A DNA stretch of 64,000 nt from Candidatus Latescibacterota bacterium (lineage in GTDB: Bacteria; Latescibacterota; UBA2968; GCA-2709665), in contig JAGWBX010000003.1 of assembly GCA_021295655.1 (NCBI GenBank), positions 1 to 64,000 on the forward strand, given 5' to 3'. The translations under genes were made by a program, and so were the position numbers. Below are positions 34,607 through 42,182 of the stretch, in pieces. Numbering within the stretch: the first letter of the stretch is position 1; every line of letters begins with the position of its first letter. The notes under the pieces are model-generated. The model saw only the letters and a program-made list of their open reading frames with translations, did not search any database and was not told the origin of the DNA.

Positions 34607-35856
34607 TGCTGAATCGTATCGTTCACCAATGCGCGCCGCTCGTTGCCGCCTGGATACTCGCGCCTTTATTTTCCGGCAATGCCATTGCCCAGATCGAAAC
34701 GCTGGAGTTGTCCGGGCGTCTGAGTGTCGAGAGCCGCTGGTTTCCCAGGACCGGCGCCTGGCCCGGCCAGCGTTCCCACGGAAGCGGCGTTGTCGCCGAG
34801 CCCAGGCTCTACGTCGAGGATGCCCGGGGCAGAAGTTTCACCCTGGCCCCGTTCCTGCGCTTCGACGCCGGGGACGAGCGGCGCACCCATGTCGATCTGC
34901 GGGAAGCCTATTTTCTTGCCTTCGGCGAGTTCCTCGGTCAGGAATGGGAAGTGCGTCTGGGGGTCGACAGGGTGTTCTGGGGCGTGACCGAATCCCGCCA
35001 CCTGGTGAATATCGTCAACCAGATCGACCTCGTGGAACACCCGTACAGAGAACCCACACTGGGACAACCCATGGCGCATCTAACGTTTTCCGGAGACTGG
35101 GGCGCCGTGGAACTGTTCGGCATGACCTGGCACCGCGCCCGCACGTTTCCAGGGAATTCCGGCCGTCTGCGCTTCCCGCTTGTTGTCGACAATGAGCGGG
35201 CTTCGTATGAGCGTGACGCCGGACGGTGGCAGCCGGAATTCGCCGCCCGGTACAGCCGAAGTTCCGGAGAGATGGACGTTGGCGTCAGCGTATTCGATGG
35301 AATCAGCCGCGATCCTCTGCTGTTGCCGGGCGTCGACCCAGGCGGCGGACCGGTACTGATACCAGACTATGAACGGATCCGGCAGTTCGGGCTCGACGCC
35401 CAATTGACGGCCGGACCGTGGCTTTTCAAGCTCGAGGGACTCGGCAGGGCCGGCTCGCGGGACCGTCGCGGCGTGGAGGAGGACTACGTTGCTTCCACGC
35501 TGGGCGCTGAGTATACGGTCCATTCCTTACTCGGCTCGGCGGCCGAACTGAGCCTGATCGGGGAATGGAACTACGACGGCCGCGGCCGGAATGCGACGAA
35601 TATCTTTCAGAACGACCTCTTCCTTGCCGCGCGTCTCGCGTTCAACGACATCCAGAGCACCGAAGTACTCGGCAGCATGATGAACGATTTCGACACAACA
35701 ACACGCGTTTTGACTTTCGAAGTGAACCGGCGAATCTCCGGCAGGTTCTCCCTGCACCTGGAGGCGATTGCCCTTCTCGACGTCGATGCCGGCGACCTGT
35801 CCTACGCCAGTCGTAGAGACAGTTTCGTCGAGCTAAACGTGATCTACAATCACTGA
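34606..35856 (+). CDS. Predicted outer-membrane beta-barrel partner of the RND exporter
   Basis: 416 residues with a signal peptide (CAPLVAAWILAPLFSGNAIA). The mature protein is built of alternating strands (RLSVESRWFPRT, SFTLAPFLRFDAGDERR, VDLREAYFLAFGEF, WEVRLGVDRVFWGVTESRH) and ends in an aromatic-rich strand (SFVELNVIYNH), consistent with a barrel. It resembles DUF1302-like barrels found with RND/LolA genes. Together the three genes suggest export of a hydrophobic molecule across both membranes. Confidence 0.78.
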   Translation: MLNRIVHQCAPLVAAWILAPLFSGNAIAQIETLELSGRLSVESRWFPRTGAWPGQRSHGSGVVAEPRLYVEDARGRSFTLAPFLRFDAGDERRTHVDLREAYFLAFGEFLGQEWEVRLGVDRVFWGVTESRHLVNIVNQIDLVEHPYREPTLGQPMAHLTFSGDWGAVELFGMTWHRARTFPGNSGRLRFPLVVDNERASYERDAGRWQPEFAARYSRSSGEMDVGVSVFDGISRDPLLLPGVDPGGGPVLIPDYERIRQFGLDAQLTAGPWLFKLEGLGRAGSRDRRGVEEDYVASTLGAEYTVHSLLGSAAELSLIGEWNYDGRGRNATNIFQNDLFLAARLAFNDIQSTEVLGSMMNDFDTTTRVLTFEVNRRISGRFSLHLEAIALLDVDAGDLSYASRRDSFVELNVIYNH

Positions 35857-35898
35857 GATCTCTATTTGGACGGGAGTTCATCCCTCGGGGAGGCCGTG

Positions 35899-36579
35899 AT
35901 GTCGATTGATCGCAGACGTTTTCTATGTCAGGCAGGCACATTGGGGGCCGCCGCGTTTGTGACGCCGGGGGTGTTTGCCGAGCAACTCATGCAAACGCCG
36001 CGGCAGACCGAGGGTCCGTTTTACCCGGACCGGATGCCGCTGGACGTCGATAACGATCTTCTGATCATCAACGACGCGATGACGGCGGCGGTGGGGCAGA
36101 TCACGCATCTGACCGGGCGCGTCACCGATGTGCGGGGCCGACCCGTGAAGCGTGCCCAGGTGGAGATCTGGCAGGTCGACAGCAACGGCGTCTACATTCA
36201 TAGCGATGCCCCGCAAAGAAACAGGCGGGACCGGAATTTTCAGGGTTTCGGGCGATTTGAAACGGGCTCCACGGGTGAATACCGTTTTCGTACGATCAAG
36301 CCCGTCAGATATTCGGGCGGCCGGGCGGCCCATATTCATTTTGGGATCAACAGGAACGGACGCCGGATCCTGACCACGCAGATGTACGTGAAAGGAAACC
36401 CGGACAACGAGCGAGACTCCATATTTCGGAGGTCCGGCCGCGCGTCACACGACCTGTTGTCCGTGCCGTTCAAGCCGCTGGCCGGATCGGAAATTGGAGA
36501 ACTGACCGCAAATTTCAATATTGTCGTTGGGGAGACACCCGAAGATGGAATTCAATACAGAGGATGGAGGGGTCGGTGA
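35899..36579 (+). CDS. Exported intradiol ring-cleavage dioxygenase-like protein
   Basis: About 226 residues from ATG 35899 (GGGAGG upstream). A twin-arginine-like signal (RRRFLCQAGTLGAAAFV) suggests folded export. The iron ligands of intradiol dioxygenases are visible: Tyr in NGVYIHSDA, Tyr in VRYSGG, and HIH in AAHIHFGI; TEGPFYPDRMPLD is typical of the N-terminus. Exported members of this family often act on lignin- or plant-derived catechols, or are of unknown function. 42 nt after the outer-membrane gene, possibly part of the same unit. Confidence 0.85.
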   Translation: MSIDRRRFLCQAGTLGAAAFVTPGVFAEQLMQTPRQTEGPFYPDRMPLDVDNDLLIINDAMTAAVGQITHLTGRVTDVRGRPVKRAQVEIWQVDSNGVYIHSDAPQRNRRDRNFQGFGRFETGSTGEYRFRTIKPVRYSGGRAAHIHFGINRNGRRILTTQMYVKGNPDNERDSIFRRSGRASHDLLSVPFKPLAGSEIGELTANFNIVVGETPEDGIQYRGWRGR

Positions 36580-36624
36580 CGGGGCTGGTAACATTCAGAT
36601 TCGAGAAAAAACAATCTGCGCCGC

Positions 36625-36653
36625 TTGACGAAATTGTATTTTGTGGCTATTCT
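36625..36653 (+). promoter_or_regulatory. Promoter of the three-gene AT-rich cassette
   Basis: -35 TTGACG (36625-36630), 17-bp spacer, -10 TATTCT (36648-36653); predicted start about 55 nt before the first ATG. Confidence 0.55.
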
Positions 36654-36713
36654 TTTGCACTCACAATCCTACCAGGAAACCGTACAGAGACGCCATCGCG
36701 AAGGACTCGCTGA

Positions 36714-37112
36714 ATGCCGAGAAAACCTCGGGTTGTTTACCGAGCCATGAAGGAGGACTCGGATGGCAAACCTCTCGCAGGACGTTCGGGAAGAACATTG
36801 GGGGTTCGCATCAGTGGACAATATGCTGATATAAAGATTACCAATTGCAAAGTACGCCCCAAGGCAGGAGGCATGTCCGTAACGCCGGACACGATTCAGC
36901 AACTACCGAAGTCAAGACTGCCCAGATCCCTTGGAGGCGAAGGGCGCGATCCGGTTTTTTCTTTTGATTTGGCTGATTTGCCCTCTTCTTTGGTTCTACG
37001 TCGAGACCGACCAACTCACGCGTTACTCGAACCATCAATGTGCTGTTTATTCCGGGACTACGAGCGAAATTTACATGGAACAAGGGAAAATTGGACGAAA
37101 AGTTATGAGTGA
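36714..37112 (+). CDS. Unknown protein, cassette gene 1
   Basis: 132 residues. No characterised family, but VRPKAGGMSVTPDTIQQLP, RSLGGEGRDPVFSFDL and RDYERNLHGTREN form a pattern I recognise from many uncharacterised bacterial proteins (GGMSVxPD...LGGxGxDPV...TRxxW). Soluble, basic. GAAGG precedes the ATG at 36714. Its end overlaps the start of gene 2 by 8 nt. The stretch is AT-richer than its neighbours (37081-37140 is 38% GC by direct count; 38221-38280 is 68%), suggesting transfer. A toxin/effector role (Tse2-like layout) is only a guess. Confidence 0.6.
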   Translation: MPRKPRVVYRAMKEDSDGKPLAGRSGRTLGVRISGQYADIKITNCKVRPKAGGMSVTPDTIQQLPKSRLPRSLGGEGRDPVFSFDLADLPSSLVLRRDRPTHALLEPSMCCLFRDYERNLHGTRENWTKSYE

Positions 37113-37392
37113 AGCCTTCAATCGATATCGTCATTTGGAACGGGACCTGATTTATATCCGATGGCAGCATGCAGGGTTCGAATCGGAAGAAGAAGATACC
37201 ATTCTGGACGCTATGGAGAAGGTCTGGTATGAAATGAGCGAAAAGGAACAGCAATTATTGTACAGCGAAGGTACGCGGTCACTAATACGTAATACCGGCG
37301 TGACAATTTCGTTTAGGGCCCGGACCCAAAAGGATATCTGGCGAAAATCCAATTTCAGGACGCCCGCCCGGATTCTTACGGAGGTGGCCTGA
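37105..37392 (+). CDS. Unknown small acidic protein, cassette gene 2
   Basis: 95 residues from ATG 37105 (a longer start at 37075 or 36931 is possible). Helical and acidic: NRYRHLERDLIYIRWQHAG, then EEEDTILDAMEKVWYEMSEKE, resembling small proteins often encoded next to toxins or nucleases, but no family is established. Overlaps gene 1 by 8 nt and gene 3 by 1 nt (TGATG), implying coupled translation of all three. Confidence 0.6.
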   Translation: MSEAFNRYRHLERDLIYIRWQHAGFESEEEDTILDAMEKVWYEMSEKEQQLLYSEGTRSLIRNTGVTISFRARTQKDIWRKSNFRTPARILTEVA

Positions 37393-38132
37393 TGTACCTC
37401 ACCGCTCAGCGGGTTCGACGAATAAAAGGGGAGAGAGCGGAGGTTGGTGTCAATGCTTTCCTTTACCAGCACGAAGAACATGACCTTCCCGACGACTTAA
37501 AAGACGACAAGAACGTCGTAGACCGAGTCGCCAATCAGAATCAAGGGACACTTGTCGCCGAGTCTGTGGACCTGGTGCCGGGAGGCAATTCTGTACTTAG
37601 CTTTGTGGATGTTGTTGGCAGGGAGGGCGTCAACAAAGAGCGAATTAGGGATTTCCTTGACCAAAATGAACCCGATGTAGACGAATTCACCATTACCAGA
37701 TCCGCTCCAGATCTCGCGGTAAGATTCGGAATCACCTATGGTTTGCAGGGACAGGAGGTAAGAGAGTACAGGGCCCTCATGGAGCGGGCTATACATGTAC
37801 TTGAGTCCCCGGAGCCTCCCAGGTGGCGCTCTCAAGCTCCATGGATGGAGATTTGCCGCGAGAGTCGCGATAACCAGAGCAGATTCAGTTTATCTGCAGA
37901 AACGTCAAATAGACTCAAAAAGATACATGGTGCTACGTGGGCCTCGGCGCGGGTATCAGTGGATCGCCAGACAACGGAAAATTTCGAATTTATACACAGC
38001 GACCTCATACAGCACATTGCGCCAATGTTGACGGGTATGAGCCTTGAACAGATTGCTGCGCACGGGGGATTGATAATTAGCGATATATCAATCGGAAAAA
38101 AGCTTAAATGGCCAGAACTTAAGGAGATTTAG
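37392..38132 (+). CDS. Unknown protein, cassette gene 3
   Basis: 246 residues, no recognised family. Soluble, no signal peptide. N-terminal half has VGVNAFLYQHEEHDLPDD, LSFVDVVGREGVNKERIRDFL; the centre has RSAPDLAVRFGITYGL; the C-terminus TGMSLEQIAAHGGLIISDI. ATG overlaps the stop of gene 2. Ends 34 nt before the convergent NeuD-like gene. Confidence 0.6.
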   Translation: MYLTAQRVRRIKGERAEVGVNAFLYQHEEHDLPDDLKDDKNVVDRVANQNQGTLVAESVDLVPGGNSVLSFVDVVGREGVNKERIRDFLDQNEPDVDEFTITRSAPDLAVRFGITYGLQGQEVREYRALMERAIHVLESPEPPRWRSQAPWMEICRESRDNQSRFSLSAETSNRLKKIHGATWASARVSVDRQTTENFEFIHSDLIQHIAPMLTGMSLEQIAAHGGLIISDISIGKKLKWPELKEI

Positions 38133-38165
38133 TCAAGTAAGGAGACCACTTTTCACCAGAAGTAC

Positions 38166-38807
38166 TCAAACTCTCCTCAGAAACCTGCCGGGATTGCCCA
38201 CCCAGACCTCTCCCGCGGGCACGTCGCGCAGGATCAGTGTCCCGGCGCCTACCATGCTTCCCTCGCCGATCCTTGCGCCGATAATCGTCGAGTTCGTACC
38301 CAGGAAACAGTTCCGTCCCACCCGCACGCTTCCCGAAAAACTCACTCCCACGGCCAGGCAGGAGTAGTCTTCGATCACGTCGTCGTGGGACAGTCCAACG
38401 TTCTGCAGGATGATCACGTGGTCGCCGATGGTTACGAATGCCCCAACCGTCGTTCCCGCCAGAATAACCGATCCCGGTCCCACCGTGCTTTGCCGGGAAA
38501 CGAACGCGTGGGGATGAATAATCGTGGCGAAGCGTTCCCTCGGCAGGCTCAGTTCGGCAACGGTGCCCGGCCAGGTTTGATAACTCCCAGGGCCGAACGA
38601 AAAGCCGGTAATCTGTACGTCCTCCGGCAGGGCGCGAACGGTGTCAAAGTCCCCCAGGTGCTTCAGGCCGCCCTTATTCACGGGCGTGCCGTTCCGCGTC
38701 ACGTATCCCAGCACCTCATAGGTCGGTTTCAGGGCATTGATTTCCTGCACGGCGTCCAGAATGTCGGAATTGTTGGATCCAATGCCCAGGAAGACCAGCT
38801 TCTGCAT
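38166..38807 (-). CDS. NeuD-like sugar O/N-acyltransferase (left-handed beta-helix)
   Basis: 213 residues from ATG 38807 (GGAGGGG upstream). N-terminal Rossmann-like part (LVFLGIGSNNSDILDAVQE, LGYVTRNGTP), then hexapeptide repeats (FVSRQSTVGPGSVILAGTTV, GRNCFLGTNSTIIGARIGEG, MVGAGTLILRDVPAGEVWVG). Matches the NeuD/PglD type that acetylates sialic- or bacillosamine-type sugars. Last gene of the ten-gene minus-strand cluster; it suggests the cluster's substrate carries acyl groups or an amino sugar. Confidence 0.88.
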   Translation of the reverse strand: MQKLVFLGIGSNNSDILDAVQEINALKPTYEVLGYVTRNGTPVNKGGLKHLGDFDTVRALPEDVQITGFSFGPGSYQTWPGTVAELSLPRERFATIIHPHAFVSRQSTVGPGSVILAGTTVGAFVTIGDHVIILQNVGLSHDDVIEDYSCLAVGVSFSGSVRVGRNCFLGTNSTIIGARIGEGSMVGAGTLILRDVPAGEVWVGNPGRFLRRV

Positions 38808-38862
38808 AAAGCCCCTCCGGTAGCCAGCGGCTCTTCTGTTTCGGCCGGGTCTGGCGACGCTG

Positions 38863-40575
38863 TCAGCTGTAAACCGCCGATATACCGCAACTGTCGATGC
38901 CGTTACCCAATGCCACCTGCGCGAAGTCCTGACCGTATCGGGTGACGATCTCAAACGGCGTCTGCCGGCCGTCCACCCGAACTTCCGTCAGCGCTTCTCC
39001 GCCGAATGCCGCCGGAATCAACCAGCGCAGATTTCCGTCGTCCGTCGCGCCCGTTGCCGTGAACGTCAGCGTGTGGTCCTGCCAGGACATACGCGCGACG
39101 CGCCACCGGTCCCGCAACAGCCAGAAATCGCACCACTGATCGTACGACCAGACCGGTACATTCCGTTCCGCGGCCTTTTCGAGCAGAACGAGCCCGTGCG
39201 GCCTCGAGAATCTCACCCAGTTGCCGGGATGCAGGATCACGCCGTACGGCACGTGGAAGCGGGTGGCGCTGTCGCAGAGGATGCGGTCCGCGAGTACGCC
39301 GTACATCTCCGGCGAATAGTGGAAGGATTTGGGGGCGCTCTCCTGGAACCAGACGTCATCCGACAGGTGGGTGTGCTGCTGGAGTACGTCAACAAGGCGG
39401 CCGTCCGGGTGGCAGAACCGCATGGGCATGGCCGCCCCTCTCAGGTGATACGGTCCGCTGCAGCGGTCCCGCATATAGGCCGAACACAGGTAGTTCGCGT
39501 CCATCCGGATGCCCAGGCGCGCCTGAGCCTCCACCAGTTCCATGTAACCTGCCCAGGAAAGACAGTGGTTGCGAACACTCTTGGGCTCAAACCCGTACAT
39601 TTCCTCGAAGAGTAGAATCTGCCGCTCGAATTCCGCAACCCGATCCTCGATCGATCGACCGTCCATCGCCCGGAGATTCGGATGCGGACCGACGTCGTGG
39701 TTTTGGCGGTACCGCTGCACGTCCTCGGCCGTCGAATCCGTCCCGATCGGAATAATGTAGAGACTCATGCGCGCGCCAGCCGCCGATACTTCCCGGAATT
39801 CCTGCTCCGTCGCAGAAATCTCCGCCCCGTCCTCGTCTCCTGAATAAAGCACAAGGGCGGCTGCCCCGCCAGGCAGGTGCCAGAGCAGGGGGACGGGCGC
39901 GGGAACGAACCGGCAGACCAGTTCCACCAGCCACCGCGCCAGCAGATCGGCAAATGGCAGCAGGCCGCTGTCCGCCGGCCCCAGGTCGATTCCAATGGAG
40001 TCCGCCCGGACGTTTCCGCCCACCGCCCGTTCGATCTGACACGGGTCTCCCTGACGCAGGGTGAATACGCACGCGGGCAGGTCGAAAGCGAATGCGAGGA
40101 TCCGTCCCTTTCCGTACGGCGTTTCGAAAATCCCAACGGACTCTCCCTCAAATGCGTCCGGATGGTAAAGATAGGCGATACCGACTCCCGCGTCAGATTT
40201 CTCAATGTAATGTCCCGCCGCCCCGACAACCGGGAAGTCCTCGCCCGAAACGCCTCCCGCCGGAAATCGTGACGGGCGCAGGCGAAGCGGCGCGGCCTTG
40301 GTGCCCTCGCAGGCCAGCCCCGCGGCGTGGGCAAGTACGTCTCCGGGAAGGAACGTCACGACGGCGCCGCCGCGCCGTGCATAATCAATCAGGAATTCCT
40401 GCGTCTGCACATCTCTTTCGGATGCCGGGCAGACCAGTACGGGAGTCGACGCAGGATCCAGGGCCTCCACCTGTTCCTCGCCGATCCGATCGAACGCGGC
40501 AAGTCCCCAGGTCTTGAAGATCTCGGCGACGTAGTCCGAAAGATCGGGCGGATGGGTCAGGATGCCGATTTTCAT
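38863..40575 (-). CDS. NodB-like polysaccharide deacetylase with extra domains
   Basis: 570 residues. The central part looks like a NodB-fold deacetylase: ALVLYSGDEDGAEISA (motif 1 region), HDVGPHPNLRAMDGRS (His-containing motif 2), FEPKSVRNHCLSWAG and VILHPGNWVRFSR. The N-terminal 220 residues (MKIGILTHPPDLSDYVAE...LVCPASERD...GGAVVTFLPGD) resemble a class-I glutamine-amidotransferase-like fold; the C-terminal 90 residues are beta-rich (HTLTFTATGATDDGNL). No signal peptide, so probably cytoplasmic. GGAGG 9 nt before the ATG. Confidence 0.72.
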   Translation of the reverse strand: MKIGILTHPPDLSDYVAEIFKTWGLAAFDRIGEEQVEALDPASTPVLVCPASERDVQTQEFLIDYARRGGAVVTFLPGDVLAHAAGLACEGTKAAPLRLRPSRFPAGGVSGEDFPVVGAAGHYIEKSDAGVGIAYLYHPDAFEGESVGIFETPYGKGRILAFAFDLPACVFTLRQGDPCQIERAVGGNVRADSIGIDLGPADSGLLPFADLLARWLVELVCRFVPAPVPLLWHLPGGAAALVLYSGDEDGAEISATEQEFREVSAAGARMSLYIIPIGTDSTAEDVQRYRQNHDVGPHPNLRAMDGRSIEDRVAEFERQILLFEEMYGFEPKSVRNHCLSWAGYMELVEAQARLGIRMDANYLCSAYMRDRCSGPYHLRGAAMPMRFCHPDGRLVDVLQQHTHLSDDVWFQESAPKSFHYSPEMYGVLADRILCDSATRFHVPYGVILHPGNWVRFSRPHGLVLLEKAAERNVPVWSYDQWCDFWLLRDRWRVARMSWQDHTLTFTATGATDDGNLRWLIPAAFGGEALTEVRVDGRQTPFEIVTRYGQDFAQVALGNGIDSCGISAVYS

Positions 40576-40607
40576 GGCTAAAAACCTCCGCGACTAATGA
40601 GGGAGTA

Positions 40608-42155
40608 TTACTGCACGCCGAATATCCTCGCCGCATTGTCCCAGAGGATTACGCGCTTCAATGCATCGGGAATGTCGGCGTACAGTACCCTTCCGAGTTG
40701 ATAGGGAAATCCGTTTACCGGGTGGTCCGATCCGTACAGGATCTGCGTGGGTGGCGCGTGCTCGACCAGCCAGGCAAGGGTGCCACGCGCCATTTTCGAG
40801 TAACCCAGGTCGAAAAACAAATTCGGCCGCGCGTGCGCGACGTCGAGGAAGGGCTTTAGTTCCTCACGGGTGCCTCCGCCGATATGCGCATAGATGAACT
40901 TGGCATCCGGGAACGCCGCGAGCGTATCCATGAGGAAGGCAGGAGACGGTCCTCGGTTGACATGGCACAGCATGGGACAGTTGCGCTCGTGCGCCGTCTG
41001 AAACGCCAGGCGGTAGCCTGGGTCCTCGGTTGACGTGTCGTGAAGCCCGCAGTGGAGCTTGATGCCCCGGCAGCCGAGTTCGTCGAATCCGCGCGCCATC
41101 TCATCGGCCATCTCCGATTCGTAATTCGGGTTGTAGACCACGTATCCCACGAGCCGGTCCGGATAGGACGCCACGCCCGCACCGATCCGGGAATTTCCTT
41201 CACAATAATCGGCGCCGATGGCCAGAAAGTGGCTGACCGCGAACCGCTCCACCCCCACTTCGTCCATTCGCGATACCATCTGTTCGGCTGACCAATCCCT
41301 GTGATACTTCGAATGAAATCTGCCCAGATGTCCGTGCACGTCAAACACGCGGAATCCGTTTGCGCCGCAACGCCAGACCGGCGCCGTTCCAGGTTCCCGT
41401 TCCGGCAGACCCAGCAGCCGCCGAAGTGTGTTCCCGGCGATATCGGCTCTTATGTTTTCTGATATTCGCGCGCCCGCCAGAAGGCCCAGCGGGCCTCCAG
41501 GGTCCCATGCGGGCATCCCGGTCCCGAACAACAGGCGGCGGTGCCCGAACCGTTCGGAAATCTCCTCCACAATCCGCGATTCCTGGATGTAGGAAGCCTC
41601 GATATGGATGTTTGGAAACGCGTCCCAAACTCCAAACAACGCCCGCGCGGTAGTGCCGCCTTCGCGAATCAACACGAGCGGCAGCGCGGGGTGGGCTTCT
41701 GCGATTTCGAAGACCGCACGCCAGTCGGTGAGCTGGCTCCAGCTTGTGCGCCCCTGGTCCAGAATCAACGGAATTCCCGCTTCCGAAAGGGCCTTCAGCA
41801 GCGGCCGCAGAATTCGTTCCAGCAACGGAAAAACGTGTACTCCCGGGAAAATCCTGGCCGCCCGCACCCCATGCGCGCGCATCTGCGCCACGAGTTCCTG
41901 CGGCTCGGGCAGTTCCCCCGTTCCCGGCGGCAGCACGGCCCAACAAGGATGCAGGCGCGGGTGGGAACGCGTGGCCTCAACCACCCAGGCGTTTCCGTCC
42001 GCCGGGTGTCCCATGGCGACGTGGCTCGCGTGGACCAGGGCTTCCGAGATGCCCAGACGATCCATCTCGGCCAGCAGCTCCCCGGGTGTCCGGAAGCACG
42101 TCTCGCGGTCGGTACGGGTGGGTCCAAGCATACAGTTCATGTCGAAAATTTCCAT
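40608..42155 (-). CDS. Tandem amidohydrolase-2 (two fused metal-hydrolase domains)
   Basis: 515 residues from ATG 42155 (AAGGAG 8 nt upstream). Two consecutive amidohydrolase-2-type TIM barrels. The second (residue about 265 on) begins FRVFDVHGHLGRFH with an intact HxH metal motif and contains GIKLHCGLHD, LCHVNRG, IYAHIGGG and [10 protein letters not shown]. The first begins MEIFDMNCMLGP, where HxH is replaced by MNC, and it has LFGTGMPAW in place of GSDHP, so it probably does not bind metal. Such enzymes hydrolyse lactones or decarboxylate; substrate unknown. Confidence 0.85.
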   Translation of the reverse strand: MEIFDMNCMLGPTRTDRETCFRTPGELLAEMDRLGISEALVHASHVAMGHPADGNAWVVEATRSHPRLHPCWAVLPPGTGELPEPQELVAQMRAHGVRAARIFPGVHVFPLLERILRPLLKALSEAGIPLILDQGRTSWSQLTDWRAVFEIAEAHPALPLVLIREGGTTARALFGVWDAFPNIHIEASYIQESRIVEEISERFGHRRLLFGTGMPAWDPGGPLGLLAGARISENIRADIAGNTLRRLLGLPEREPGTAPVWRCGANGFRVFDVHGHLGRFHSKYHRDWSAEQMVSRMDEVGVERFAVSHFLAIGADYCEGNSRIGAGVASYPDRLVGYVVYNPNYESEMADEMARGFDELGCRGIKLHCGLHDTSTEDPGYRLAFQTAHERNCPMLCHVNRGPSPAFLMDTLAAFPDAKFIYAHIGGGTREELKPFLDVAHARPNLFFDLGYSKMARGTLAWLVEHAPPTQILYGSDHPVNGFPYQLGRVLYADIPDALKRVILWDNAARIFGVQ

Positions 42156-42182
42156 GCCGTCTGCTCCTTCCACTATTGTCGA

